This document shows positions 11,701-21,177 of a stretch of DNA of 64,000 bases, in pieces. The position numbers and the translations under genes are program-made. This stretch comes from Henningerozyma blattae CBS 6284 (lineage: Eukaryota > Ascomycota > Saccharomycetes > Saccharomycetales > Saccharomycetaceae): NCBI RefSeq assembly GCF_000315915.1, contig NC_020190.1, forward strand, positions 62,001-126,000. Direction: 5' to 3'. The notes beneath the pieces were generated by a model that had not been told where the DNA came from, searched no databases, and saw only the letters and a list, made by a program, of their open reading frames with translations. Numbering within the stretch: position 1 is the stretch's first letter; every line of letters begins with the position of its first letter.

Positions 11701-14700
11701 CTTCGTTAGAAACACTCTCGTACTTTTCTCCTTCTTTAAAAACAAAGTTTTCAACGATAGGAAACAAATAATGAGCCACACTATTATCTGAAAGTTTAGA
11801 TGCACTTTCCTTTAATCTTCTAATGGCTCTTTGACGACGATGTAATTGGATATGATTAATATTTATGAAAAAGTTAGCTTCTTCATCACCATTGTATAGT
11901 AAAATTTTCATATCCGAGAGTTCATCATAAAATTTACTATTTTCAACAATATATGCCATAACAGAAATGTATTCTGTTAAAAGCTCTTCAATATTTGTCT
12001 TTAAACTAGTACGAATAACCGGAAGAATAACGGTTTTTAAAACTGATACTGAATTTTCAGCGGCTTCCATTGAGTCATGAGAGTTAATAAAATCAATGTA
12101 TTTTTTTAACACATGAGTAGCATTGGTTCGGATGACTAGCTCATTTTTATCTTTAATAAAGAATAACGCATTATATAATACAGGTAGCCATTCGATATCG
12201 GTAAAGCTCATACATGTGTCATCTAAGAAGGTCTTGAACGCAAGTAATCTTTTTTGGAAATCATATTCTTCCATACGTTTATTAGAGTATGAGTTTAAAT
12301 CAACAAGTAAATCTGCAACTTTCTTCATTTCCGGAAAGTTGGAACACAAACCAGTAAATATTGAACCAATAGCAATTCTGATATCCTTTTGAGGGTATAT
12401 TCTGTATAAAGACGAGATAGATTTGTAGAGAGGTTCAATATCTTTCCAAGGGCAGTTGTATTCACGTACTAAAGTTGATAATACTTTTAACATTTTAGTT
12501 ATGTCTGGCATTGAAACACTCTTAATCTTTTCTTGAATAATTAGGGTTAAAGATTTAATTAAATAGCTTCTAGTTTCGTCATCTTGAATATAACCTGATT
12601 CCGTCATCGATAGTAATAGATCGGTAGCAACAGCAAGAGTTTCACTTGATTCTAGTCTTTCAAATAGTTCAGGCAAAACTTTTAGGCACACAGATGCAAT
12701 AATACCAATTAATTCCACGTATTCATCTTCAGATGCTGAATTTTTGACAATTTTATTAGCTGCCACAAGAATTACATGTATAACACTTTCTTTTGCTTTA
12801 GGATTGCATAGTATTTTCATCAATTCATTAATAATAGAATAATTTTTATAATATAAGAACGAATAAAATAATTTATTCGATGCCCAGTATGTTATCATAT
12901 TCATAATGGATGAAGGGCTTTGGAGATTTTCTGTTTCAAAATTTTCTAAACGAGGGATAAGGACAACATTCTCAATGTCATCAATATACTTTTTCCAATC
13001 AATTTTATCCCCAACGTTTTGAAATATACTGTTTAAGGCCTTTAGTGATTGCTGTCTCAGATTAGAGATAATTTTATCAACATGTCCTTCCATTTCTGTA
13101 GCAGAACGAGAATAATATGATGCACCAATCGAATATAATAAAGGATGTAATGTCGTTTCTAGTACTTCAGGGAAATTGGTACCTAAAACGGTTAATGTTA
13201 AGTTTAAAACAGTAACAAAACCTGTCATACGTCTTAATGATGAAATAGAGACTTCTGAAGGATCGATAACGTACTCATTGTTAAAAAAATACGCGTAGTC
13301 AAATCCAGAGCTACCAAGCTTGAGAAACTCAATGATATGTTCTTTCTTTAAAGTAGGTAAAATAGAAATAACAGCAATTTTACGTCCTTTTTTACTCCCA
13401 CCTGCATTAGAAGTTTGTGCACGACCAAATAAGATTCTCAAAACAATTGGCATCAATACAGCCTCATCTGCATCCTCAATAATTCTTGATTCATCATTAG
13501 CCATAAAAACCGTTATCTCATCTTTAAATAAGTTGTCGTCTAACAAATTACGCAAATTATCTCTATACTTTACCATAATTGGATCTTTATATGCCAATAA
13601 CCCATCTAATGCAAGTAACTGGATATCAGTAGTTCGGCTTCCCAGAAGTACTAAAAGCCTAGAGTATACCTCTTTGGACTTAAATATACTCTTTATATTT
13701 TTAAATTTACTGATAACTTTTAAGAGAGCATCTCTATCAGCATCTACCCAGGTGGCAGAGGTGAATTTTGCATCAAGCTTATCATCAGATATTCTAAATA
13801 TTTTTTTATATTCCAAATCATCAAATAAAAATGGTACTATATCCTTTGAATTATGCTCAGTAAGCTGAGGAATCAATAACATTATTTTTAGTGCTTGACT
13901 TCTGATTTGAGGGGGAAATTTTAGAGTACCTCTAGCCTCTTCTGAAAGTTTTATAATAGATGAATCCTCATAATTAAAAGGTGTCCAAACTTTCATAAAG
14001 TCATTAATAACGGTATTGAAATGTTGAGCAGAAATTTCAAAAATATCCGAGTTGGAGTCACAGTCCATAAATTTGTCGTAGTAATCGAGAGAAAAATTAT
14101 CATCGGGCACAACAGTTAGTCTGTATATTAACTTCCACATTAAATCACTATTTTTGCTATAGATTTTAGGAAGGATCTCATAGATACCCTCCCATACTGG
14201 AGAAAATCTGATAGTCAAGAGACCAAACATATGCTTAAAGAAAACATTGGTAACATATTTATTCGATTTAGAGTTAACAAAATTAGTTCCCATATTTCTA
14301 ATTCTAACAGTTATATCACGAGCATTTTGTAATGATAATGGAATCTGTTCAATAATCCTACAATCATTTAGAATTTGAGGAACTTCTTTTTCTGAAATTT
14401 GTAAAAGTAAAATAATTAAATTTAAAGTTTCATAACGAAAACTAGAGTCAGGAAAACATAAATTATCGGATAGACTGACAATAAGATTCGGGTATTGTTT
14501 TAATGTCGCAATTATTGATGGATCTGTTTTATTAGTACTTAGAAGAGATTGTAAACCCTTTAATACATTTTTACTTGATTTAAGAATATCAATATTTCTT
14601 AGAAGATTTTCTAACATGGCAGAGCTAATGCTATCATCATGCTCAAGTAGCATCAGATTTAAACCACATACATCTTTAACGAAATCGTTTTCTAATAGAT

Positions 14701-16219
14701 GCGACGATAATAATGAGTTCAACAAGGATAACAATCTATCATTTTTTCTCGATGTAAATTTTGTCAATAAAAGTAAATTACAATAAATGTCATAGATTTC
14801 GTCTAGGCTAGTAATTTTAGCGAATTTAAGCAATGAATCAAATATTGGGGTAGAATAATTTTCAGGGATTACAATATTTAATTTTGAGCTCAATCCTGGA
14901 TTAGATTCTAATTCTAGGAAAAATAAAGCTATCTTTTTTGGATGTGTAGACAAATTATCTTGTACGTATTTTTGTACGTATTTATTACCGTTAAAAGTAA
15001 TAAACTTTTCTGGAGCAAAATCTAAGGCAAATCTAAAAAATTCAAGGGAGTGTGTAGGAATATTTTGTAGATAAAAGTCAAATATTCTTTTATGTATCTG
15101 AGTTAAGTTTTGCATATCACAATTACGGAATAAAACAGCAAATAAAACAGAATAATATTTGGCATCAATGGTCGAATCAAACTTATCCATACATACTTTT
15201 TGAACTAAATTTGAAATTTGGGACCAATCATTAACTTTTTTACCGCTTTCAGCAAATACTAACGCTGTTATGAATTTAATAGCATTGTTGACATTTAAAG
15301 AATCAACGTTATCGTTCAAATATGTTTCAGCTTCTTCATAAATCTGTTCCATATTTTCTGCAGATGCAAAACTTGCAATATTTAGCCAAACATCACATAA
15401 TATAGAAACACAAGGCTCAGAAGAATCCTTTGATAGAGCATTCTGAATGATAGAACTAATAATCAATTTAGATTTGGAATGTAACGATTCTTGTGTCGTG
15501 GTTAATGACTCTGTAAACAGTGTTACAAGACCATTGTAATATGAGGAATCATTCTTATCATCTAGATTTTTGAGTGAGAATGCCACGAAATTGAGTAAAT
15601 TCTTGGATGTTGACTTTCTGATCAAAAAAGACATAGCTTCAGCAGAAAATCTTGATAAATATTCTTTAGAATGAGTTAATAAAGGAAATAATAACTCGAA
15701 AGTAGGTTTTAGATCCGCTGTAAGTAATCTAGACAAATATTTGAAGATATAAGCCAAACAATTAAAACCCCATTCAAATACATTAGTATTTTCAAATTTA
15801 ACAGCCTCATCCAATAGCGAAATTAGACATGTTACTGCATCTTTGTAGAATTTTATAAAATCAGGCCCCAAATCATGACAAAATTGAGCTAAAAGGTCTA
15901 ATAAAGGTTGTAAGGAATAAGTATCATATTTTTTAATACCAGATACAATATTTTGGAAAATTTTATCTTGATGATACAAAATTTGAGGTAAAGTTTGAAT
16001 GATATTCTCAATTTCTCTGACAAAATCAGTAAAAACGGCACTTAAATTAATTTCTTTCCAATGGTCGAATGATGCAAGGAAATGAGAAGTCTCTACGTAG
16101 TCATGTGCCCTCTTGGATAAATTTCTAGCAGGCTCAATATGAAGGTCATCGATCTTGGCCTTAAAAGATGAATATCTCCACTTTTTGGTAGTCTTTGTGG
16201 CTGTCTTTTTTTTGGCCAT
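8747..16219 (-). CDS. UTP20: UTP20, U3 snoRNP / small-subunit processome HEAT-repeat protein
   Basis: 2,490 residues, almost the same as S. cerevisiae Utp20 (about 2,493). It is a giant alpha-helical HEAT/ARM-repeat scaffold of the nucleolar SSU processome needed for 18S rRNA maturation at sites A0-A2. The conserved N-terminal stretch (KKWRYSSFKAKIDDLHIEPA, residues 13-32) and a Lys/Arg-rich C-terminal tail (about the last 75 residues, ending KNKKKRV) fit an rRNA-associated nucleolar protein. The whole frame is uninterrupted and starts at the only sensible ATG (16,217-16,219). Its promoter has PAC and RRPE motifs, the hallmark of the ribosome-biogenesis regulon. Order H2A - UTP20 equals YBL003C - YBL004W. 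Confidence 0.96.
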   Translation of the reverse strand: MAKKKTATKTTKKWRYSSFKAKIDDLHIEPARNLSKRAHDYVETSHFLASFDHWKEINLSAVFTDFVREIENIIQTLPQILYHQDKIFQNIVSGIKKYDTYSLQPLLDLLAQFCHDLGPDFIKFYKDAVTCLISLLDEAVKFENTNVFEWGFNCLAYIFKYLSRLLTADLKPTFELLFPLLTHSKEYLSRFSAEAMSFLIRKSTSKNLLNFVAFSLKNLDDKNDSSYYNGLVTLFTESLTTTQESLHSKSKLIISSIIQNALSKDSSEPCVSILCDVWLNIASFASAENMEQIYEEAETYLNDNVDSLNVNNAIKFITALVFAESGKKVNDWSQISNLVQKVCMDKFDSTIDAKYYSVLFAVLFRNCDMQNLTQIHKRIFDFYLQNIPTHSLEFFRFALDFAPEKFITFNGNKYVQKYVQDNLSTHPKKIALFFLELESNPGLSSKLNIVIPENYSTPIFDSLLKFAKITSLDEIYDIYCNLLLLTKFTSRKNDRLLSLLNSLLSSHLLENDFVKDVCGLNLMLLEHDDSISSAMLENLLRNIDILKSSKNVLKGLQSLLSTNKTDPSIIATLKQYPNLIVSLSDNLCFPDSSFRYETLNLIILLLQISEKEVPQILNDCRIIEQIPLSLQNARDITVRIRNMGTNFVNSKSNKYVTNVFFKHMFGLLTIRFSPVWEGIYEILPKIYSKNSDLMWKLIYRLTVVPDDNFSLDYYDKFMDCDSNSDIFEISAQHFNTVINDFMKVWTPFNYEDSSIIKLSEEARGTLKFPPQIRSQALKIMLLIPQLTEHNSKDIVPFLFDDLEYKKIFRISDDKLDAKFTSATWVDADRDALLKVISKFKNIKSIFKSKEVYSRLLVLLGSRTTDIQLLALDGLLAYKDPIMVKYRDNLRNLLDDNLFKDEITVFMANDESRIIEDADEAVLMPIVLRILFGRAQTSNAGGSKKGRKIAVISILPTLKKEHIIEFLKLGSSGFDYAYFFNNEYVIDPSEVSISSLRRMTGFVTVLNLTLTVLGTNFPEVLETTLHPLLYSIGASYYSRSATEMEGHVDKIISNLRQQSLKALNSIFQNVGDKIDWKKYIDDIENVVLIPRLENFETENLQSPSSIMNMITYWASNKLFYSFLYYKNYSIINELMKILCNPKAKESVIHVILVAANKIVKNSASEDEYVELIGIIASVCLKVLPELFERLESSETLAVATDLLLSMTESGYIQDDETRSYLIKSLTLIIQEKIKSVSMPDITKMLKVLSTLVREYNCPWKDIEPLYKSISSLYRIYPQKDIRIAIGSIFTGLCSNFPEMKKVADLLVDLNSYSNKRMEEYDFQKRLLAFKTFLDDTCMSFTDIEWLPVLYNALFFIKDKNELVIRTNATHVLKKYIDFINSHDSMEAAENSVSVLKTVILPVIRTSLKTNIEELLTEYISVMAYIVENSKFYDELSDMKILLYNGDEEANFFININHIQLHRRQRAIRRLKESASKLSDNSVAHYLFPIVENFVFKEGEKYESVSNEALVTIGVLSNSLSWNQYKAIIRRYIGLLKSKPEQLRVVVLLVTRISVSLKNTLQSLRDVDTSLPVLKKFPTKLSEPDSFVKNEIYPTLVKILDVMDPDTIIFRTPLAEALVNLTLGLTKEDTISLLPGILTSICQVLRSKSNDLREAIRKTLTKITVILGSEYLPFIIKELLSALQRGSQVHVLSFTVHHILKALEDTIQHADLDDSASLIVRVIMEDIFGATGEEKDAENYHSKMLEVKVNRSYDTGEMLASNISLPIFSTLIRPIKLLLQERMKLKSQNKLAELLRRYALGLNHNSDCSSSDVLTMCYEIYKDSNVKKTQNRKPKESKNETEEFFLVDLNFKNTRVENETSLQSFVLKKFALDLLRTVIVRHRVLMTTENMEGFIPFLNESLKSENEGIMISTLRLLIILVKLDFSSESEPIFKNCAITVLNIIKDSPSTSSELCQMGLKFFSAFIRYKDIELKDSALSFILKRILPYLNEPQRQGLAFGFLKAVISKHIKLPEIYDVVDTVREIMITNHSKEIRDVSRSVYYQFLMEYDQSRGRLDKQFKFMVDNLQYPAPDGRQSVMELINLIVTKANVALLAKLSSSFFVALASVSFNDDVPKCREMASILLQHLLGKLDDSNKQTIEKYISAWLRNSGDVSFLNLGLRIYKIYLVAVGFDGKVSLNDVALSKIKGVLSNTGVGSDSEWDLIYTSLNAFQQLIECNVSIYQESFKSIWRNCINCLLYPHSWVRQLAANIINIAINSQDKFEEKFTDVEIQKIASRVLRQISAPNIPENLSSISIKTLVKIAMVWKDNNAPYIIENKEESNKGQSYENAIDFMISRTSSIIRSEENPQDFYLSKKTGLQFFALLIQIIDEHDMKTYVEKIILALYNYTETDNKEHLTDEQEELRNLATECMQLLEKKLNVSDFTMAYANVKQIVIDRRKERRAKRAILAVNAPDVASRIKLKKHFRSKEKRKHEKDENGYYQRKNKKKRV

Positions 16220-16633
16220 TGCTTTAGATACAGAGCGTCAAAAATTATCTAATAAGTAAGATATTTTATTAAATTTAGAGTGAGTAATGCTATTTTACTA
16301 TTATTTTTACGTATTAATGACTAAATTTAGACAGATGCATCGTACTAAAATTTTTATAGTGTATGCATCTCATCGCTAAAAATTTTTCGAAATTTTCACT
16401 GCGGACTATTTTTTTCCGAGTAGGGTAACTGATGAAGGTTTAAAACTAGTAAATAATATGCAAATAAAGATTTATTATTAAAAAGAAATTACATATATGT
16501 TTTCTAAATAATTGGATATTACTTATAAAGTTCCCCCCCCCCCCCCCCACTATGGAATGATATCATATTTATAAATTATATGTAGAATATTTTAAATTTA
16601 CAAAAACATAACAATTATTCATAAAATATATTT
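16220..16633. promoter_or_regulatory. UTP20: UTP20 promoter with PAC and RRPE elements; poly-C tract
   Basis: Between MCD1's stop and UTP20's start. On the minus strand (UTP20 direction) GCGATGAG (PAC, bound by Pbf1/Dot6/Tod6) lies at 16,369-16,376, followed upstream by GAAAAATTTT (RRPE, bound by Stb3) within 16,378-16,389, about 150-170 bp before the ATG. This pairing is the classic ribosome-biogenesis promoter arrangement. A run of 16 C (16,533-16,548) lies further upstream in otherwise AT-rich DNA, probably in the MCD1 3' region. Confidence 0.8.
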
Positions 16634-18523
16634 TTAAACTTCTATAAACTTTTCATACAAGACATGAGTTGTTTTGATATCAATTTTCCCAAATTCTTCC
16701 TCTTGATTCATCTCAATACATCCAGTATTTGCAAGAGATAACATTTCGAAAAATGATTTACTAGCTACTTTTTTAGTAGTAGTGGGAGCGAATACTTGTT
16801 CTTCTGTCAAGTTTTTCTTAGTTTTAATGTCCAATACTTGCTCAAAATCAACTGAATCGTTGTCGATGAAATGTGTTCTTAATAATTCTGCCATATTCAC
16901 AAGTGATTCGGAAACTGTCTCACCAGTTGTCACTTTAACTTTTTGGGATTGTGAAGAGCTCTGTGATTGTTCTGTTAGAATGGTATTTTCACTTAAGGCA
17001 TCGTCATTGAGATCTAAGTCAGTAGGTTGATCAATGTTTGCCTCATAGGGCATTTCATTTTCAATATCAGATCCAATATTTTGTTCTTGTTGATCAAGTG
17101 GAGCCTCATCAAGTCCATCACTACCATTGTCATCTGCCATACTTAGTGAAAAGTTTACATTATCATCTGAATCATCGCTGGGATTTAATTTTTGCCTCTT
17201 CAAAGCATTAGAATTGATTAATTCTTGCAAGATATTCGTTGGTAAATATGACATGCTATCTGTTACTTGAGTCCATAATCTTTTTTGAGTCATTTGTAAT
17301 GGTTGAGATCTTCTAGTATTAACATCACTATATTGTTTTACAGTGTGTCTATTTTCAATTATTCTTTGATTTAATTCAGTATCTTTATCTGATTGGATTG
17401 CATTTACATTTATTAAAGCTGAATTTCTTCTATGACGAGGTTCTCTAGTTTTCTCTTTAACTTCATTGGTTCCCTCAACTGTAGGTTCAATTTCAGATTC
17501 TTCATCAATCATATTAATATCTTCCTTATCAATATCCAAATTGAAACCAAAATCTGTTGGTTCATTAGTCATAGACATATCATCTGCTCTTCTACCTGTT
17601 TCTATAGATATATCTGATCCAGCATCATTAATATAGTTCTCATTGTTTGCATTATTATTATTGATATTGTCATTTTCTGTAATACCCAAATCCCATTCAA
17701 CATCACTTTGGTTTGCTTCTACACCGAAATCGTCGTTTTCTAGCGTTGACATGAAAGTATCTTTTTGAATATCTTGATTTGTGCTTGTTATAATTGAAAT
17801 ATCGTTATTAGTAGTATTACGAGTACCTTCTTCGAAAGTCTTTGAATGTAGAGAATTTGATAAATTTGTGGAATCAATGTCAAAATTTAAATCTAACCCA
17901 GAAGAAATACGATCATCTAGAGCTTCATCCGTACCAAATTTTCTACCTACTTCAATTGAAGTATCCCCCATCCATGGGACTGCACCTCGTACTTTTCTTG
18001 GTGATGCATTATCCTTTCCAAGAAGTCCAGTTGGGATTGGAGTTTCATCTAAGAATTCTAAACCTGGAGTAGTCAAAACTTCATTTTCTGTCACAGCATC
18101 TTCTAAGATCAATTGATCAATTCTTGTTATTGTATTAGTTTTATTTAAAGTGATATTAATTCTTTGATTTGTTTTAAATAATGCACTGATCTTCGATAGA
18201 GTATCTTTAATATCTGATAATAAGAATCCAGCTTGTTTGGAATAAACGCGAACAATACCTTGTAATAATTCACCAGAAGTCCTTAGAGTGATATGTTTAA
18301 AAGTTTCATCCTCATTATCATCTTCATTGTTATTTCGATCACTATTATTTGTTTTTATACAACCTGTTACTTTTGCTAATTCTTTAGCTGATTCTACAAC
18401 ATCAGTTTGTTGAACAGACCCACGAGATAAGTTGGTCATATTAGCGGCCAGCCATATTTGAGCTAATGGACCATTATTTTTTGTGATTTTAACAACAGTT
18501 AAAGGTTGAATTATTTCTGACAT
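16634..18523 (-). CDS. MCD1: Cohesin kleisin subunit Mcd1/Scc1 (Rad21)
   Basis: 629 residues, compared with about 566 in S. cerevisiae. It is the kleisin bridging the Smc1/Smc3 heads in cohesin and is cleaved by separase at anaphase. The N-terminal Rad21/Rec8 domain (residues 1-115; NGPLAQIWLAANM, LRTSGELLQGIVRVYSKQ) binds the Smc3 neck. The C-terminal winged helix (about 550-629) binds Smc1. Two separase-type sites fit the S-x-E-x-G-R pattern: SIEVGR ending at R194 and SIETGR ending at R311, matching the two known yeast sites. The middle is acidic and Asn-rich and is longer than in S. cerevisiae. Mitotic Mcd1 fits better than meiotic Rec8. Neighbour MED2 matches the CEN4-proximal order YDL003W-YDL005C, without ATP16. 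Confidence 0.95.
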   Translation of the reverse strand: MSEIIQPLTVVKITKNNGPLAQIWLAANMTNLSRGSVQQTDVVESAKELAKVTGCIKTNNSDRNNNEDDNEDETFKHITLRTSGELLQGIVRVYSKQAGFLLSDIKDTLSKISALFKTNQRINITLNKTNTITRIDQLILEDAVTENEVLTTPGLEFLDETPIPTGLLGKDNASPRKVRGAVPWMGDTSIEVGRKFGTDEALDDRISSGLDLNFDIDSTNLSNSLHSKTFEEGTRNTTNNDISIITSTNQDIQKDTFMSTLENDDFGVEANQSDVEWDLGITENDNINNNNANNENYINDAGSDISIETGRRADDMSMTNEPTDFGFNLDIDKEDINMIDEESEIEPTVEGTNEVKEKTREPRHRRNSALINVNAIQSDKDTELNQRIIENRHTVKQYSDVNTRRSQPLQMTQKRLWTQVTDSMSYLPTNILQELINSNALKRQKLNPSDDSDDNVNFSLSMADDNGSDGLDEAPLDQQEQNIGSDIENEMPYEANIDQPTDLDLNDDALSENTILTEQSQSSSQSQKVKVTTGETVSESLVNMAELLRTHFIDNDSVDFEQVLDIKTKKNLTEEQVFAPTTTKKVASKSFFEMLSLANTGCIEMNQEEEFGKIDIKTTHVLYEKFIEV

Positions 18524-19758
18524 ACTATTATTATTCTTGAAAGTTGAAGAGATTTATGATTTGTTGAGAGCAATATCTAGCAATAATGAATATTTTTATT
18601 AAGCAAAAATGAATAATTAATCTAGCAATTGAGGAGGGGAGGGCTATTGATCTAACAATAAAGATGGTTTATCTAGCAAATGAATGTTATTAGTCTAATA
18701 AATGAAATTGAAATTGAAATTTAAAAAATAAAATAAAAATGCCCAAAAAAAATGTATAATTGCTGTTATTCAATATCCGAATAAATTAAAATAATGTAAT
18801 AACGTAATACTGTATTTTTTTTTTGAATATTAAATATTTCGTACGCGTAAAGTTTTCGCGTTTTTTTGAAATTTGAAAATGTAAATTGAATAATTCAGCT
18901 ATTTTAGGAAACATACCCTAAGTTCCGTCAGGAGCTATCCCCCTTTGAACTAGGGTTAAAAATATACAAATAGAACTCATTTAAGATGAGGTTACAACGA
19001 CTATAAACTGGGCAATCGTACAAAGATGAAAGTCTAGTTGAAAATAGCAATGAACAAGAGTGGTGGGAGTATAAGGCAAAAAAAAAAAGTATCGTCTACG
19101 GTATCCCAATCAGGATAAATCCATTGTTATTAGAATAACCCATGTTTTTTGTTTTTTTTATTTTAATTAACAATAATAATTATATAATTATATCCTGGCT
19201 ACCCTTTCTAGTACTTGTAACGACAGTAATTTGAAGTCATTTAAGAAATCAACAAATTAAAAGACGGAAATTTGAAATTTGAAATTTAGAATTTAAAAAT
19301 AAAAAAGAAAAAAGAAAAAAGAAAAAAAGAGACGGAATAAAGTAATTGAAAACTTGCGACAAAACCTAAATGGGTTTCACTTCGGGTTTGATAAAAAAAT
19401 AAAAATAAAAATAGGATCGAATTACCAAAATAAAGATTATCAATTACAGTTAAAGTTTAGTATTTTACTTTTTTTTTCTTTTATTTTTTTTGTTCATAAA
19501 GAATTATCATTAAATTTTAACTCAGCAATCGATTTTTTCCCCGTTACAAAGGTCTTCTCCTCACCGCAGATTGTTTTTTTTTTTCTTCATTTTCTATTTT
19601 TCTTTATTTTTAGTTTATAAACTTGAATGTACACATAAATATTTATATTCATTACAACATTTGCTATTGAGAATATTGCAAATACCCGATCCCAATCCCT
19701 ATCTCAAATACCCCCAAGTGAGGAATTTAACCTACTATATAACATAAAGAAAAGCAAG
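18524..19758. promoter_or_regulatory. Divergent MCD1/MED2 promoter region with MCB element
   Basis: 1.2 kb between divergent genes. ACGCGT (MCB, the MBF site) lies at 18,843-18,848 with a second CGCG core in TTTTCGCG at 18,853-18,860, about 320 bp upstream of MCD1; G1/S-periodic transcription through MBF is known for S. cerevisiae MCD1. The rest is A/T tract DNA. An 88-codon frame (19,354-19,620) is F/L/I low-complexity and is not called. ATP16, which lies here in S. cerevisiae, is absent. Confidence 0.65.
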
Positions 19759-20602
19759 ATGGTTGGTAGAGGCACACCCACGGTAACTACTATCCCTGAT
19801 GAAAAGGAACCTTCCAAACCTGTTTATAAGAATCAATTAACTGATTGTTTTGATGATATTTTAAGGCTTTCGGCAGAGATGATGGTGAAACAACAAATGA
19901 AGTCGATCCAATTAGACGCGTCTATTGTGAATGGTTTTAATAAGAACCAACAGAATATTTTGAATGAAAAAATCAATCTTTTCCATACAATATTAGATGA
20001 TTTAGCTTTGACTATAGATAATAGTAAATCATATATCAATGAAATCTATCAGATTGGTAAAGAGAAGAAGATTCAAAAGGAAAAAGAAGAAGAATTGAGA
20101 CGGATTCAAGAACAAGAAGAGTTGGAGTTAAAGAGGAAGAAAGAACAGGAAGAATTGGAGTTGAAGAAGAAAAGAGAGCAAGAAGAATTGGAGATGAAGA
20201 AGAGGAAGCAAGAACAAGAACAAGAAGAAGCTAGATTGAAAAAGAAACAACAGGAAGAAGAGGAAGCCAGGTTGAAGAAACAACGAGAATTGGAATTGGC
20301 TCGTGAAAGAGAAGAACAAGAGAAATTGGAGATTGAAAAAGCCAATGAAAAGACAAGACAAGCATCTAATATGTTGGGGAATATGCCCCTCGGTGATTCT
20401 ACAAGCGATTTGTTGAGTTCATTTAATCCAGCTGCTCTCGGTATCAATTTGGAAAATAGCAATCTTAATAGCAATATGAATAATAACATGCCAAATAATA
20501 CTAACCCAGTGCATGGTAACAATAACAGCAATAATGATACTAATAATAATAGTAATAATAGTAATAATAATAATAATAATAGTAGTAGTAGTAATAATAA
20601 TG

Positions 20603-20641
<39 letters not shown>

Positions 20642-21177
20642 GTAGTAGTAGTAATAACGGTATCTCAACTCATGATATGGATTCTGTAGATATGTCTATG
20701 TTTGCCGGGTTGGGTAATAATGAATATGATATGACATCCTTTGGATTGAATCTAGACGATTCTGGATTGGGTAATATGAAATCCACTCCAAATAACGGCA
20801 ATTCGATGAATAGGAACTCAAATGAGTCTAATGATGGAATGAATGTTAACTCCGGTAACAATAATAATAACAACAATAGCACTAATAACAACAACAACAA
20901 CAACAACAACAACATCATCATCAATGATAATGATAATAACAATAATACTAATCAATCTAATCAGAACAATAACAAACAGATGAACTCTATACCGAACGAC
21001 CTATCCAATGGACTAGTAGATGCTGATTTAGGGGTTCCCCTAGGCGATTTGACGGGTGGAATGGGACAAGGTGTAAATGAAGACTACTTGACGTTGAACG
21101 ACTTCAACGATTTGAACATCGATTGGTCTGCACCTGGTGAAGGTGATGACCTGGACCTCAACGGATTCAATATATAG
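19759..21177 (+). CDS. MED2: Mediator tail subunit Med2
   Basis: 472 residues, close to S. cerevisiae Med2 (about 431). Med2 is a fungal subunit of the Mediator tail triad with Med3 and Med15 that receives activator signals for RNA polymerase II. The conserved N-terminal domain spans residues 23-100 (YKNQLTDCFDDIL, QLDASIVNGFNKNQQ). It is followed by a highly charged coiled coil (97-200) with tandem 11-residue units of the EELELKKKREQ type, then an Asn/Ser-rich low-complexity stretch (about 205-420), and the diagnostic C-terminus YLTLNDFNDLNIDW and NGFNI. The DNA of the Asn tracts is AAT/AAC microsatellite and likely length-polymorphic. The start ATG at 19,759 aligns with the family start. 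Confidence 0.93.

Noticed and set aside
13320..13868. 182-codon plus-strand frame inside UTP20
   Set aside because: Antisense shadow of the conserved UTP20 coding sequence.
19354..19620. 88-codon open frame between MCD1 and MED2
   Set aside because: Low-complexity F/L/I translation of T-runs; no relation to the missing ATP16.
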